Assembly (NCBI GenBank): GCA_002396505.1
Contig: DGYA01000094.1
Location: 1-11,823 of the forward strand
Length of the DNA: 11,823 nt
Direction: 5' to 3'
DNA from: Cyanobacteria bacterium UBA5018
GTDB taxonomy: Bacteria; Cyanobacteriota; Cyanobacteriia; PCC-6307; Cyanobiaceae
The notes under the pieces were generated by a model that was not told where the DNA came from, made no database searches, and worked only from the letters and a program-made list of their open reading frames with translations. The stretch's first letter is position 1, and every line of letters begins with the position of its first letter. The translations under genes and the position numbers were made by a program. This document shows, piece after piece, positions 5,886 to 11,823 of the stretch.

Positions 5886-8012
5886 TTAAGCGGGAAGTTC
5901 GCCCTGGGGAACTCCACGCAAAGTGAGATTGATGCGACCACGGTTGTCGATTTCCCGTACTCTCACGGTTACCTGATCGCCTACATTCACTACATCTTCC
6001 ACTTTCTCTACTCGAGACTCGCTCAACTGGGAGATGTGGATCATGCCCTCTTTGCCCGGCAGGATCTCCACGAATGCACCGATCGGAATCACCCGAGTTA
6101 CTGCGCCGGTAAACACTTCTCCCTCGCTAACGCGGCGGGTGAGGCCTTCGATGATCCGCTGGGCTTCTTCTGCCGCAGCACCATCGTGGCTGGCAATAGT
6201 AACCACACCACCATCTTCGATGTCGATCTTGGTGTTAGTACGCTCGGTGATGCCCTTGATCGTGCGGCCGCCGGGACCAATCACGGTGCCGATCAGTTCC
6301 GGATCAATGCGGAAACTGAGCAGGCGAGGCGCGTGGGGGCTAAGGGTATTGCGGGGCTGGTCGATTGCCTCCAGCATCTTTTCAAGGATATGCAGACGGG
6401 CGGGGCGAGCTTGATTGATCGCATCACCAATGGTCTTCATCGCCAAACCAGGGATCTTCATATCCATCTGCAGAGCAGTGATCCCCTTTTCAGTGCCGGC
6501 CACCTTGAAATCCATGTCTCCCAGGAAATCTTCGATTCCCTGGATATCGGTGAGGATGCGAATGTCATCCCCCTCTTTAATCAAGCCCATGGCGGCGCCA
6601 CTTACAGGTGCCTTGAGCGGCACCCCTGCATCCATCAAGGCCAGGGTGCTGCCACAGACGGAACCCATCGAGGTGGAACCGTTGGAGCTGAGCACCTCGC
6701 TCACCACCCGGAGTACGTAGGGGAAGGATTCCTTCGGCGGCAGCACCGGCAGCAGAGCCCGTTCAGCCAGGGCGCCGTGGCCGATCTCGCGACGACCAGG
6801 GCTGCGCATCGGCCGGGTTTCCCCCACTGAGTAGGGAGGAAAGTTGTAGTGGTGCAGATAGGTTTTTTCGTTGGACGGGTTGAGATCGTCCATCTCCTGG
6901 GCATCGCTGGGCGTGCCGAGGGTGGCGGTGGAGAGCACCTGGGTGAGGCCCCGCTGGAACAGGCCCGATCCATGCACGCGCTTGGGCAGCACACCCACGG
7001 CCGCACTGATCGGCCGCACTTCATCGAGGGCACGGCCATCGATGCGCTTGCCGTCCTGGAGGATCTGCAGGCGCATCAGCTTCTTGGTGAGGCTCTTGTA
7101 GCTGTTCGCCAGGGCCTTGGAGTTGCCACTGACAGCCAGCTTCACAGCGTCATCGTCCTTGAGACTGGCGATCGCCTGGCTTACCGAAGCCTTGACCTGA
7201 TCGAGCTTGGCATCCCGCTCTGCCTTGGTTTGGTCGAACTGCTTGAGGATCTTGCCAATCTCCTTGGCGCATTCCTGCTCCAGGAATGCCGGCAGAATCG
7301 CATCCTCTTGGTATTTCTCGGGCAGGATTTGCTTGATGCCCAGGTCTTGAAGCAGGGTCTGCTGGGCCCTGATCAGTTCGCCGATCGCCTCGTAGCCAAA
7401 ATCAATGGCCTCGATCACGTCCTGTTCCGGCAGCTGACTGGCGCCTGCCTCCACCATCACCACGCCATCGGGGGTGCCGGCCACGATCAGGTCGAGCTCG
7501 GAACGATCAATTTCTCGGTAGCTGGGGTTGAGCACGAAGTCGTCGCCCAGCAGGCCAACCCTGACAGCGGCCATGGGGCCGTAGAAGGGAATTTGGGCCA
7601 ACAGGGTGGCTACCGAGGCACCGGTGGCCGCCAGCACGTCGGGGGGCACCCGCTCATCCAGCGACATGCAGGTCGCCACGATCTGCAGATCGTCGCGCAT
7701 CCAGCTGGGAAACAGGGGGCGGATCGGCCGGTCGATCAGGCGCGCGATCAAGGTGGCTCGCTCGGGCGGACGGCTCTCGCGCCGCATGAAGCTGCCCGGG
7801 ATGCGACCGGCGGCATACAGCCGCTCCTCGTAGTCGCAGGTGAGGGGGAGGAAGTCGATGCCCTCGCGAGCATTGGCGCGGGTGGCCGTCACCAGGACGG
7901 CCGTGTCTCCGCATTCGATCATCACCGAGCCCCCGGCTTGAGGGGCGTAGCGACCAGTGGTCAGCCGGATCTCCCGACCATCAAAGGAGATCGACTGAGA
8001 TTGTCCTTGCAC
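5886..8012 (-). CDS. pnp: Polyribonucleotide nucleotidyltransferase (PNPase)
   Basis: This 708-residue enzyme is a phosphorolytic 3'-5' exoribonuclease that also adds heteropolymeric tails in cyanobacteria, which lack poly(A) polymerase. All domains are present: RNase PH core 1 (~10-215, with FLPLTCDYEERLYAAGRIPG), a helical linker (~235-310), and catalytic RNase PH core 2 (~320-545). Core 2 contains GHGALAERALLPVLP (411-425), SNGSTSMGSVCG (443-454) and FLGDMDFKVAGTEKG (496-510) with the catalytic Asp pair. A KH domain with GPGG (579-582) and an S1 domain (~630-699, TGAVTRVIPIGAFVEILPGK) follow. Translation starts at GTG (8012-8010) with no obvious Shine-Dalgarno; the MQGQSQSISFDGREI start matches picocyanobacterial homologues. 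The rpsN terminator upstream implies its own promoter within 8013-8104. Confidence 0.98.
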   Translation of the reverse strand: MQGQSQSISFDGREIRLTTGRYAPQAGGSVMIECGDTAVLVTATRANAREGIDFLPLTCDYEERLYAAGRIPGSFMRRESRPPERATLIARLIDRPIRPLFPSWMRDDLQIVATCMSLDERVPPDVLAATGASVATLLAQIPFYGPMAAVRVGLLGDDFVLNPSYREIDRSELDLIVAGTPDGVVMVEAGASQLPEQDVIEAIDFGYEAIGELIRAQQTLLQDLGIKQILPEKYQEDAILPAFLEQECAKEIGKILKQFDQTKAERDAKLDQVKASVSQAIASLKDDDAVKLAVSGNSKALANSYKSLTKKLMRLQILQDGKRIDGRALDEVRPISAAVGVLPKRVHGSGLFQRGLTQVLSTATLGTPSDAQEMDDLNPSNEKTYLHHYNFPPYSVGETRPMRSPGRREIGHGALAERALLPVLPPKESFPYVLRVVSEVLSSNGSTSMGSVCGSTLALMDAGVPLKAPVSGAAMGLIKEGDDIRILTDIQGIEDFLGDMDFKVAGTEKGITALQMDMKIPGLAMKTIGDAINQARPARLHILEKMLEAIDQPRNTLSPHAPRLLSFRIDPELIGTVIGPGGRTIKGITERTNTKIDIEDGGVVTIASHDGAAAEEAQRIIEGLTRRVSEGEVFTGAVTRVIPIGAFVEILPGKEGMIHISQLSESRVEKVEDVVNVGDQVTVRVREIDNRGRINLTLRGVPQGELPA

Positions 8013-8104
8013 GTGGGCTTATGTCCGTTTTGTTGTCCCTGACGATTCTTACATCCGGACCTGTCACCCTGGCCAGCCGCCAGCGAGGCAGCGCGGCAAG
8101 CCCA

Positions 8105-8130
8105 ACAAAAAAGCGCCCAGAGGGCGCTTT
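8105..8130 (-). terminator. Intrinsic terminator of rpsN
   Basis: On the minus strand AAAGCGCCC pairs perfectly with GGGCGCTTT around TCT and runs into TTTTTTGTT. It lies 42 nt beyond the rpsN stop and before the pnp start, separating the two transcription units. Confidence 0.92.
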
Positions 8131-8171
8131 GACGCTGGCTGATCAGGTGGCTGGGCCGGCAGGTCCCTGAC

Positions 8172-8474
8172 TCACCAGGAAGACTTGACTACGCCCGGCA
8201 GCTCGCCCTTGTGAGCCCGCTCGCGCAGTTGGTTGCGGCAGAGACCGAAGTCGCGGTAGTAGCCGCGGGGCTTGCCGGTGGCCCAGCAGCGGTTGCGCAG
8301 TCTGGTAAGGGAGCTATTGCGGGGCAGCTCCTGGATCTTGCGGTGGATCTCGAGGCGCTCCATCGGATCAGCTGCAGCCTCAAACGAGGCTTTGAGCGCG
8401 GCACGCTTGACGGCGAAGCGATCCACAATTTTTTTGCGCTTCACATCGCGCGCAATCATCGACTTCTTCGCCAT
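8172..8474 (-). CDS. rpsN: 30S ribosomal protein S14
   Basis: This 100-residue protein binds 16S rRNA in the head of the small subunit. It is the long form without the zinc ribbon: the C-terminal signature RNRCWATGKPRGYYRDFGL, then CRNQLRERAHKGELPGVVKSSW, lacks the paired CxxC motifs. The N-terminus MAKKSMIARDVKRKKIVDRF is typical of cyanobacterial and chloroplast S14. It stands alone here and not in the spc operon, which is normal for cyanobacteria. Its own terminator follows. Confidence 0.98.
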   Translation of the reverse strand: MAKKSMIARDVKRKKIVDRFAVKRAALKASFEAAADPMERLEIHRKIQELPRNSSLTRLRNRCWATGKPRGYYRDFGLCRNQLRERAHKGELPGVVKSSW

Positions 8475-8677
8475 GCGGCCTGGAGTGGATGGAATCGGTA
8501 AGGATCAACCATAGCCTGTGGCCAGCCAGCTGCCCTTTGCCTGGGGAGCGCACCTAGCGACCCTGGTCAGCCCAGCAGGCAGAGGTTGGCGATGGGACAT
8601 TGGCCGCACTGAAGCACCAGGGCCTTGCAGACCGCTCGGCCGTGGAAGGTCAAGCGGTTAGCCGGTTAGCAGCGCTT

Positions 8678-8743
8678 AGCCGATTAGCGGCTGCTATCGG
8701 CTGGGAGGCGCCCCCGGCTGGGAGGCGTCCCCGGCTGGGTAGC
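8678..8743. repeat. 17-bp tandem repeat and small palindrome after rseP
   Basis: Two copies of CGGCTGGGAGGCG(C/T)CCC (8698-8714, 8715-8731) and a partial third copy run up to the rseP stop codon. Just outside, AGCCGAT (8678-8684) and ATCGGCT (8696-8702) form a perfect 7-bp stem, and TTAGC is repeated several times from about 8658. No T-run is present, so termination here is not evident. The rest of the 269-bp rpsN-rseP gap shows nothing recognisable. Confidence 0.85.
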
Positions 8744-9832
8744 TCAATGGCCCAGGAGTTGCTGCACTGCGGGCAGTTGGGAGGTGTCCTTGACGATCAA
8801 CACCAGGCTCAAGCCCACCAGAAACACGAAGCCCGACTGCATGAACGCCAGCTGCAGCTTGTCTGGCAAAGGCCGGCCCCGCAGGCCTTCCAGCAGCAGC
8901 AGCGCCAGTTGCCCGCCATCCAGCAGGGGCAGGGGCAGCGAGTTCAGCACCGCCAGGTTGATCGAGATCAAGGCGGCGAACATGAACAGGCTGCCGCCCC
9001 CTTGGTGGGCCAGGGATGCGCCCATTTCCACGATCTTGATCGGACCAGACACCTGACTGGCGTTTTCGCCGAAGTGGGTGATCAGGGCCCCGAAGCCGGC
9101 CGCGGTGCGCTGGGTGAGCACAAACAGGTCATGGTTAGCCCGCTGGATCGGCTCCAGGGGGCCGTGGGGGCGGCGGAAACTCTCGCTGCCATTCGGCTGC
9201 AGCTGGGCTCCGATCCGCCCGAGACCAGCCACATCCGCTGGGGTGAGCTGCAGCTGAACGGCCTGGCCGTGACGATCAGCCCGCAGGCTGAGGCTGCGGT
9301 TGGGGCTGGTCTTGATCGCCTCCACCAGCTGGGCCACGGCATTGCTGCCACCGCCGATGTTGACGCCATTGAGCTCCGTAATTCGATCTCCCAGCTCCAG
9401 GCCTGCCTGGGCTGCGGCCAGGCCGGGTTGCACGCCGGCCACCAGCACGCCCGGTTGATTACTGATGCCAGAGGGGATGCCCACCACCACTCCCTGGGCC
9501 ACCAACACCAGCCAGGCCAGGGCGAGGTTGGCGATTACACCAGCCGCGATCACCAGGGCCCGCTGGTGCAGGGGGCGGTTGGAGAGCAGGTTGGGGTCAT
9601 CCTTGGCAATGGCGCTTTCCTCGTCGTCGTCTGGGAAAGCCACAAAACCGCCGAGCGGAATGGCCCGCAAGGCAAATTGCACGCCGCGGCGCTGGCGCTG
9701 CAGCAGTACCGGCCCGAAACCGATCGAGAAGCCACTTACCCGGATGCCCTGCCAGGTGGCGGCAAAGAAGTGGCCCGCTTCATGCACCACGATCAGCAGG
9801 GCCAAAATCGCCAAAGCAGCCAAAACACCCAT
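8744..9832 (-). CDS. rseP: RseP-type site-2 intramembrane zinc metalloprotease
   Basis: This 362-residue protein is an intramembrane protease. In many bacteria such proteases cut membrane-bound anti-sigma factors or leftover signal peptides; the substrate here is unknown. The zinc-binding HEAGH (17-21) lies in the first membrane helix (~1-26). Further helices are at ~92-117 (ALVIAAGVIANLALAWLVLV) and ~283-300. The second metal motif NSLPLPLLDGG is at 297-307, and a last helix is at ~332-347. A single PDZ domain (~125-190, with GLAAAQAGLELGDRI) sits between. One PDZ and ~360 residues is the usual cyanobacterial form; E. coli RseP has two. The ATG at 9832 places HEAGH near residue 17, as expected. 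It lies downstream of serS on the same strand, 404 bp away. Confidence 0.96.
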   Translation of the reverse strand: MGVLAALAILALLIVVHEAGHFFAATWQGIRVSGFSIGFGPVLLQRQRRGVQFALRAIPLGGFVAFPDDDEESAIAKDDPNLLSNRPLHQRALVIAAGVIANLALAWLVLVAQGVVVGIPSGISNQPGVLVAGVQPGLAAAQAGLELGDRITELNGVNIGGGSNAVAQLVEAIKTSPNRSLSLRADRHGQAVQLQLTPADVAGLGRIGAQLQPNGSESFRRPHGPLEPIQRANHDLFVLTQRTAAGFGALITHFGENASQVSGPIKIVEMGASLAHQGGGSLFMFAALISINLAVLNSLPLPLLDGGQLALLLLEGLRGRPLPDKLQLAFMQSGFVFLVGLSLVLIVKDTSQLPAVQQLLGH

Positions 9833-9948
9833 CTAGACCCACCCGACACTCGCTCCATTGTGAAGGGAGCCGTCCGGGAGTGCGCCATCGCAGGGGGCAA
9901 ATCCCGGCCAACCCCGCTTCGCCCTGCTCAGCGGTTGCCAAGCCTGCT

Positions 9949-10048
9949 AAGCCCCGATTGCTCCCACCAAGCCCCGATTGCTCACACGAAGCCCTGATTG
10001 ATCCCAATAAGCCCTGATTGATCCCAACAAGCACTGATCAATTCTGGT
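9949..10048. repeat. 20-bp tandem array, five units of decreasing similarity
   Basis: Units begin at 9949, 9969, 9989, 10009 and 10029. The first two share AAGCCCCGATTGCTC, the next two share AAGCCCTGATTGATCCCAA, and the fifth (AAGCACTGATCAATTCTGGT) is diverged. There are no spacers of variable sequence, so it is not a CRISPR. It lies in the rseP-serS gap directly left of the MITE-like element. Bases 9833-9948 contain nothing I recognise. Confidence 0.9.
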
Positions 10049-10052
10049 CAGC

Positions 10053-10189
10053 ATTAAGGGAACGTCGAAAAATTGACCCTGGCGTAAAATTGACCCTGGC
10101 GTAGCAGCCGGGGCCTGAAGCCCCTATCGCGAATGGGGATTTATTCCCCGACGCGGGGCGAAGCCGGCATTTTTCGAGGTGCCCCTAAT
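10053..10189. mobile_element. MITE-like element, ~137 bp, with imperfect terminal inverted repeats
   Basis: The left end (ATTAAGGGAACGTCGAAAAA, from 10053) and the complement of the right end (ATTAGGGGCACCTCGAAAAA, ending at 10189) match at 17 of 20 positions. Inside are a 17-bp tandem repeat and two GC-rich hairpins, GGGGC/GCCCC (10110-10124) and GGGGA/TCCCC (10135-10149). No protein is encoded. Terminal inverted repeats, a structured core and an intergenic position fit a miniature inverted-repeat element or an internally deleted IS. The repeated AAAATTGACCC resembles the multiple end repeats I associate with IS21-family elements. Flanking TCAATT....TCAGC sequences (10038-10052, 10189-10203) are similar but not a clean target duplication. 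Confidence 0.5.
10069..10102. repeat. Perfect 17-bp tandem duplication
   Basis: AAAATTGACCCTGGCGT occurs twice back to back (10069-10085, 10086-10102) inside the left part of the MITE-like element. It may be a pair of transposase-binding sites. Confidence 0.95.
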
Positions 10190-10209
10190 CAATTGCGCTC
10201 AGCGCCAAT

Positions 10210-10251
10210 TAATCCGCCGTAATGCTAATCCACATGCTAATCCGCCGTAAT
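10210..10251. repeat. Direct repeat of the serS 3' end
   Basis: TAATCCGCCGTAAT occurs at 10210-10223 and 10238-10251, 28 bp apart. The right copy contains the last codons and part of the stop codon region of serS. GCTAATCC is also repeated between them (10224, 10236). This looks like a small duplication of the gene end. Confidence 0.85.
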
Positions 10252-11520
10252 CCGATCGGACCCGAAATAGGGCCACAGGGCGGCGGGCAAGCTGACGCTG
10301 CCATCAGCTTGTTGACCTGTTTCCAGCAGGGCGGCCATCGTGCGGCCTACGGCCAGACCGCTGCCATTGAGGGTGTGCACCAGTTGGGTGCCCTTAGCGT
10401 CTTTGCAGCGGATAGAAGAGCGGCGGGCTTGGAAGTCTGCGCAGGTGCTGCAGCTGGAAATCTCCCGGTAGGTGCCGGCGCCGGGTAGCCAGACCTCCAA
10501 ATCGAAGGTCCGGGCCGCCGAAAAGCCCAGGTCTCCGGTGCAGAGCTCCATCTTGCGGTAGGGCAGCTCCAGGGCCTCCAGCACCGCCTCGGCATCGGCG
10601 GTGAGGGCGGCGTGGGCCTGCTCCGAGTGCTGGGGATGGACAAACCAGTACAACTCCACCTTGTTGAATTGGTGTAGCCGGATCAGTCCGCGCGTATCGC
10701 GGCCATAGCTGCCCGCTTCCCGCCGGAAGCAGGGGGTATAGGCCACGTAGCGCAGCGGCAGTTGATCGCCCGGCAGCACCTCATCGCGGTGAAATGAGGT
10801 GATCGGCACCTCGGCTGTGGGCGTCAGCCAGAGGTCGTCGTCGGCACAGCGAAAGCTCTCCTCGGCGAACTTCGGCAGCTGACCGGAACCGGTGAGGCTG
10901 GCGCTGTTCACCAGGATCGGCGGCAAGACCTCGCGATAGCCCTTGCGGCTATGCAGGTCGAGCATGAACTGGATCAGGCAGCGCTCCAGTCGAGCCCCCT
11001 GGCCCAGCAGGGTGATGAAGCGACTCTGGGCAATGCGCACCGAGCGCTCGGTTTCAAACAGTCCCAGGCGCTCGCCAATTTGCCAGTGTTCTTCCAATCC
11101 CACTTCCACTCGGGGCGCACCCCAGCGCTTTACCTCCACGTTGTCGGCCTCGTGGCGGCCATCGGGGGTCTGGGCGGAAGGCAGGTTGGGCAGGGCGGCG
11201 ATCTCGGCGTGGAGTCGGCTGGCCAAGGCCTTTTCCTGCTCCTCCAGGGCGGCCACCTGCTGCTTGATTCGATTGCCTTGTTCGCGCAGCTGCTGCACGG
11301 CTGGTGAATCGGCAGTCGCCCCGGATCGGATGCATAGGCCCACTTCCTTGCCGATGCGATTGCCCTCAGCCTGGAGGTCGCTGCGCTGTTCCTGGAGATC
11401 CCGCTCTTGGCTGGCGAGCCGCTGCAGGGCTTGGATATCTAGCTGCATGCCGCGCCGGCCCAGCTGAGTGGCGATCAGCTCGGGATTGGTGCGCAGCAGG
11501 CGCTGATCCAGCACGGTCAT
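10237..11520 (-). CDS. serS: Seryl-tRNA synthetase
   Basis: This 427-residue class II synthetase charges tRNA-Ser with serine. The N-terminal ~110 residues are the antiparallel coiled-coil arm that grips the long variable arm of tRNA-Ser. The catalytic core carries motif 1 (GARLERCLIQFMLDLHSRKG, then YREVLPP, to 201), the TPTAEVP serine-binding segment (233-239), motif 2 (CFRREAGSYGRDTRGLIRLH, 264-283) and motif 3 (LNGSGLAVGRTMAALLE, 384-400). The length and all key residues are normal. Translation starts at the ATG (11520-11518), giving MTVLDQRLLRTNPEL; a small hairpin abuts this codon. The coding region for residues ~21-86 is duplicated almost exactly upstream (11628-11823), so the native promoter may lie beyond the window or be newly formed. 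Confidence 0.97.
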   Translation of the reverse strand: MTVLDQRLLRTNPELIATQLGRRGMQLDIQALQRLASQERDLQEQRSDLQAEGNRIGKEVGLCIRSGATADSPAVQQLREQGNRIKQQVAALEEQEKALASRLHAEIAALPNLPSAQTPDGRHEADNVEVKRWGAPRVEVGLEEHWQIGERLGLFETERSVRIAQSRFITLLGQGARLERCLIQFMLDLHSRKGYREVLPPILVNSASLTGSGQLPKFAEESFRCADDDLWLTPTAEVPITSFHRDEVLPGDQLPLRYVAYTPCFRREAGSYGRDTRGLIRLHQFNKVELYWFVHPQHSEQAHAALTADAEAVLEALELPYRKMELCTGDLGFSAARTFDLEVWLPGAGTYREISSCSTCADFQARRSSIRCKDAKGTQLVHTLNGSGLAVGRTMAALLETGQQADGSVSLPAALWPYFGSDRITAD

Positions 11521-11535
11521 CGGGCAAGTGGCCCG
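11521..11535 (-). promoter_or_regulatory. Hairpin directly before the serS start codon
   Basis: CGGGC (11521-11525) and GCCCG (11531-11535) pair across five bases, and the pair can extend by one to include the A of the serS ATG. No Shine-Dalgarno is visible. A stem at this place could limit initiation, but its function is untested and it may be incidental in GC-rich DNA. Confidence 0.3.
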
Positions 11536-11571
11536 AGCCTAGGGACAGGCCGTGCCGCAAACTGCACCAGT

Positions 11572-11627
11572 GAGCTGACGCCAATCCCGGGAGCTGACGC
11601 CGATCCCGGGAGCTGACGCCGATCCGG
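11572..11627. repeat. 19-bp tandem repeat, three copies, at the serS duplication breakpoint
   Basis: GAGCTGACGCC(A/G)ATCCCGG occurs at 11572-11590, 11591-11609 and, one base shorter, 11610-11627. The third unit ends exactly where similarity to internal serS begins (11628). The array therefore sits at the junction of the duplicated segment and in the leader of the intact gene. Confidence 0.95.
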
Positions 11628-11823
11628 TTGATTCGATTGCCTTGTTCGCGCAGCTGCTGCACGGCTGGTGAATCGGCAGTCGCCCCGGATCGGACGCATA
11701 GGCCCACTTCCTTGCCGATGCGATTGCCCTCAGCCTGGAGGTCGCTGCGCTGTTCCTGGAGATCCCGCTCTTGGCTGGCGAGCCGCTGCAGGGCCTGAAT
11801 ATCTAGCTGCATGCCGCGCCGGC
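11628..11823 (-). pseudogene. Truncated second copy of the serS 5' part, cut by the window edge
   Basis: These 196 bases match 11264-11459 of the intact serS at 193 positions, with no gaps (offset 364 bp). The fragment encodes residues ~21-86 of the tRNA-binding arm; one change gives Ile64 to Val and the other two are silent. After GNRI the reading frame leaves serS and continues as unrelated residues (NRIGVSSRDRRQLPGLASAH) through the repeat array, so no active synthetase can result. By the same offset its start codon would be near 11884, outside the window. It is upstream of the intact gene on the same strand. An assembly error at a repeat is an alternative. Confidence 0.88.

Noticed and set aside
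6849..8042. 397-codon open frame on the plus strand over pnp
   Set aside because: It is a complementary-strand shadow of PNPase. The same applies to the plus frame at 5835-6830.
8600..9997. 465-codon open frame on the plus strand over rseP
   Set aside because: It is the antisense shadow of rseP, which has all protease motifs. The plus translation is Gln/His-rich with no recognisable domain.
9949..10048. Possible CRISPR array
   Set aside because: The 20-bp units are directly adjacent with no unique spacers, and no cas gene is present.
11366..11812. 148-codon frame starting in the serS copy as a new gene
   Set aside because: Only its first ~61 residues are SerS-like. The rest is out-of-frame translation of the repeat array and of the intact serS start, so it is better called a truncated pseudogene.

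Overview
The window looks like chromosomal DNA of a GC-rich picocyanobacterium of the Synechococcus/Cyanobium type. This rests on recognising SerS, PNPase, S14, RseP, RsmI and CysQ sequences typical of that group, and on a family of HTH plus acidic-linker proteins that I know from it. No rRNA or phylogenetic marker is present, so genus and species are inference.

Bases 1-2088 hold no intact gene I can support. They are a graveyard of mobile DNA. From left to right: the 3' part of a decayed group II intron with a recognisable 34-nt domain V; a 17-bp tandem repeat; a frame-disrupted transposase remnant; the C-terminal part of an IS1595-type transposase; a perfect 10-bp inverted repeat; and an unassigned coding remnant on the minus strand. 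A tRNA-Arg(UCU) on the minus strand, with its 3' end facing the debris, closes this region. Insertion beside tRNA 3' ends is common, but I found no integrase and no second att copy.

Bases 2239-3722 hold a HTH protein with a long repeat-rich acidic middle and a conserved-looking C-terminus (plus strand). It overlaps tail to tail with a small two-helix membrane protein resembling LapA/DUF1049 (minus strand).

Bases 3863-11520 are an ordinary housekeeping block: rsmI (minus) diverges from a cysQ-type phosphatase (plus) across 35 nt, and cysQ converges on pnp (minus). Then rpsN, rseP and serS follow, all on the minus strand. Good intrinsic terminators lie after pnp and after rpsN, so these two are probably separate transcription units. 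The genes cover 16S rRNA methylation, PAP/inositol-phosphate hydrolysis, RNA decay, ribosome assembly, membrane proteolysis and seryl-tRNA synthesis. They share no single pathway.

The unusual material lies between and beside these genes. The rseP-serS gap contains a 20-bp tandem array and a ~137-bp MITE-like element with imperfect terminal inverted repeats; one of these ends recurs in the cysQ-pnp gap. At the right edge a second, nearly identical but truncated copy of the 5' part of serS lies 364 bp upstream of the intact gene, joined to it through a 19-bp triple tandem repeat. Short tandem arrays of 17-20 bp recur in five non-coding sites. I see no CRISPR array, defence system, prophage or biosynthetic cluster, and no previously undescribed multi-gene system.
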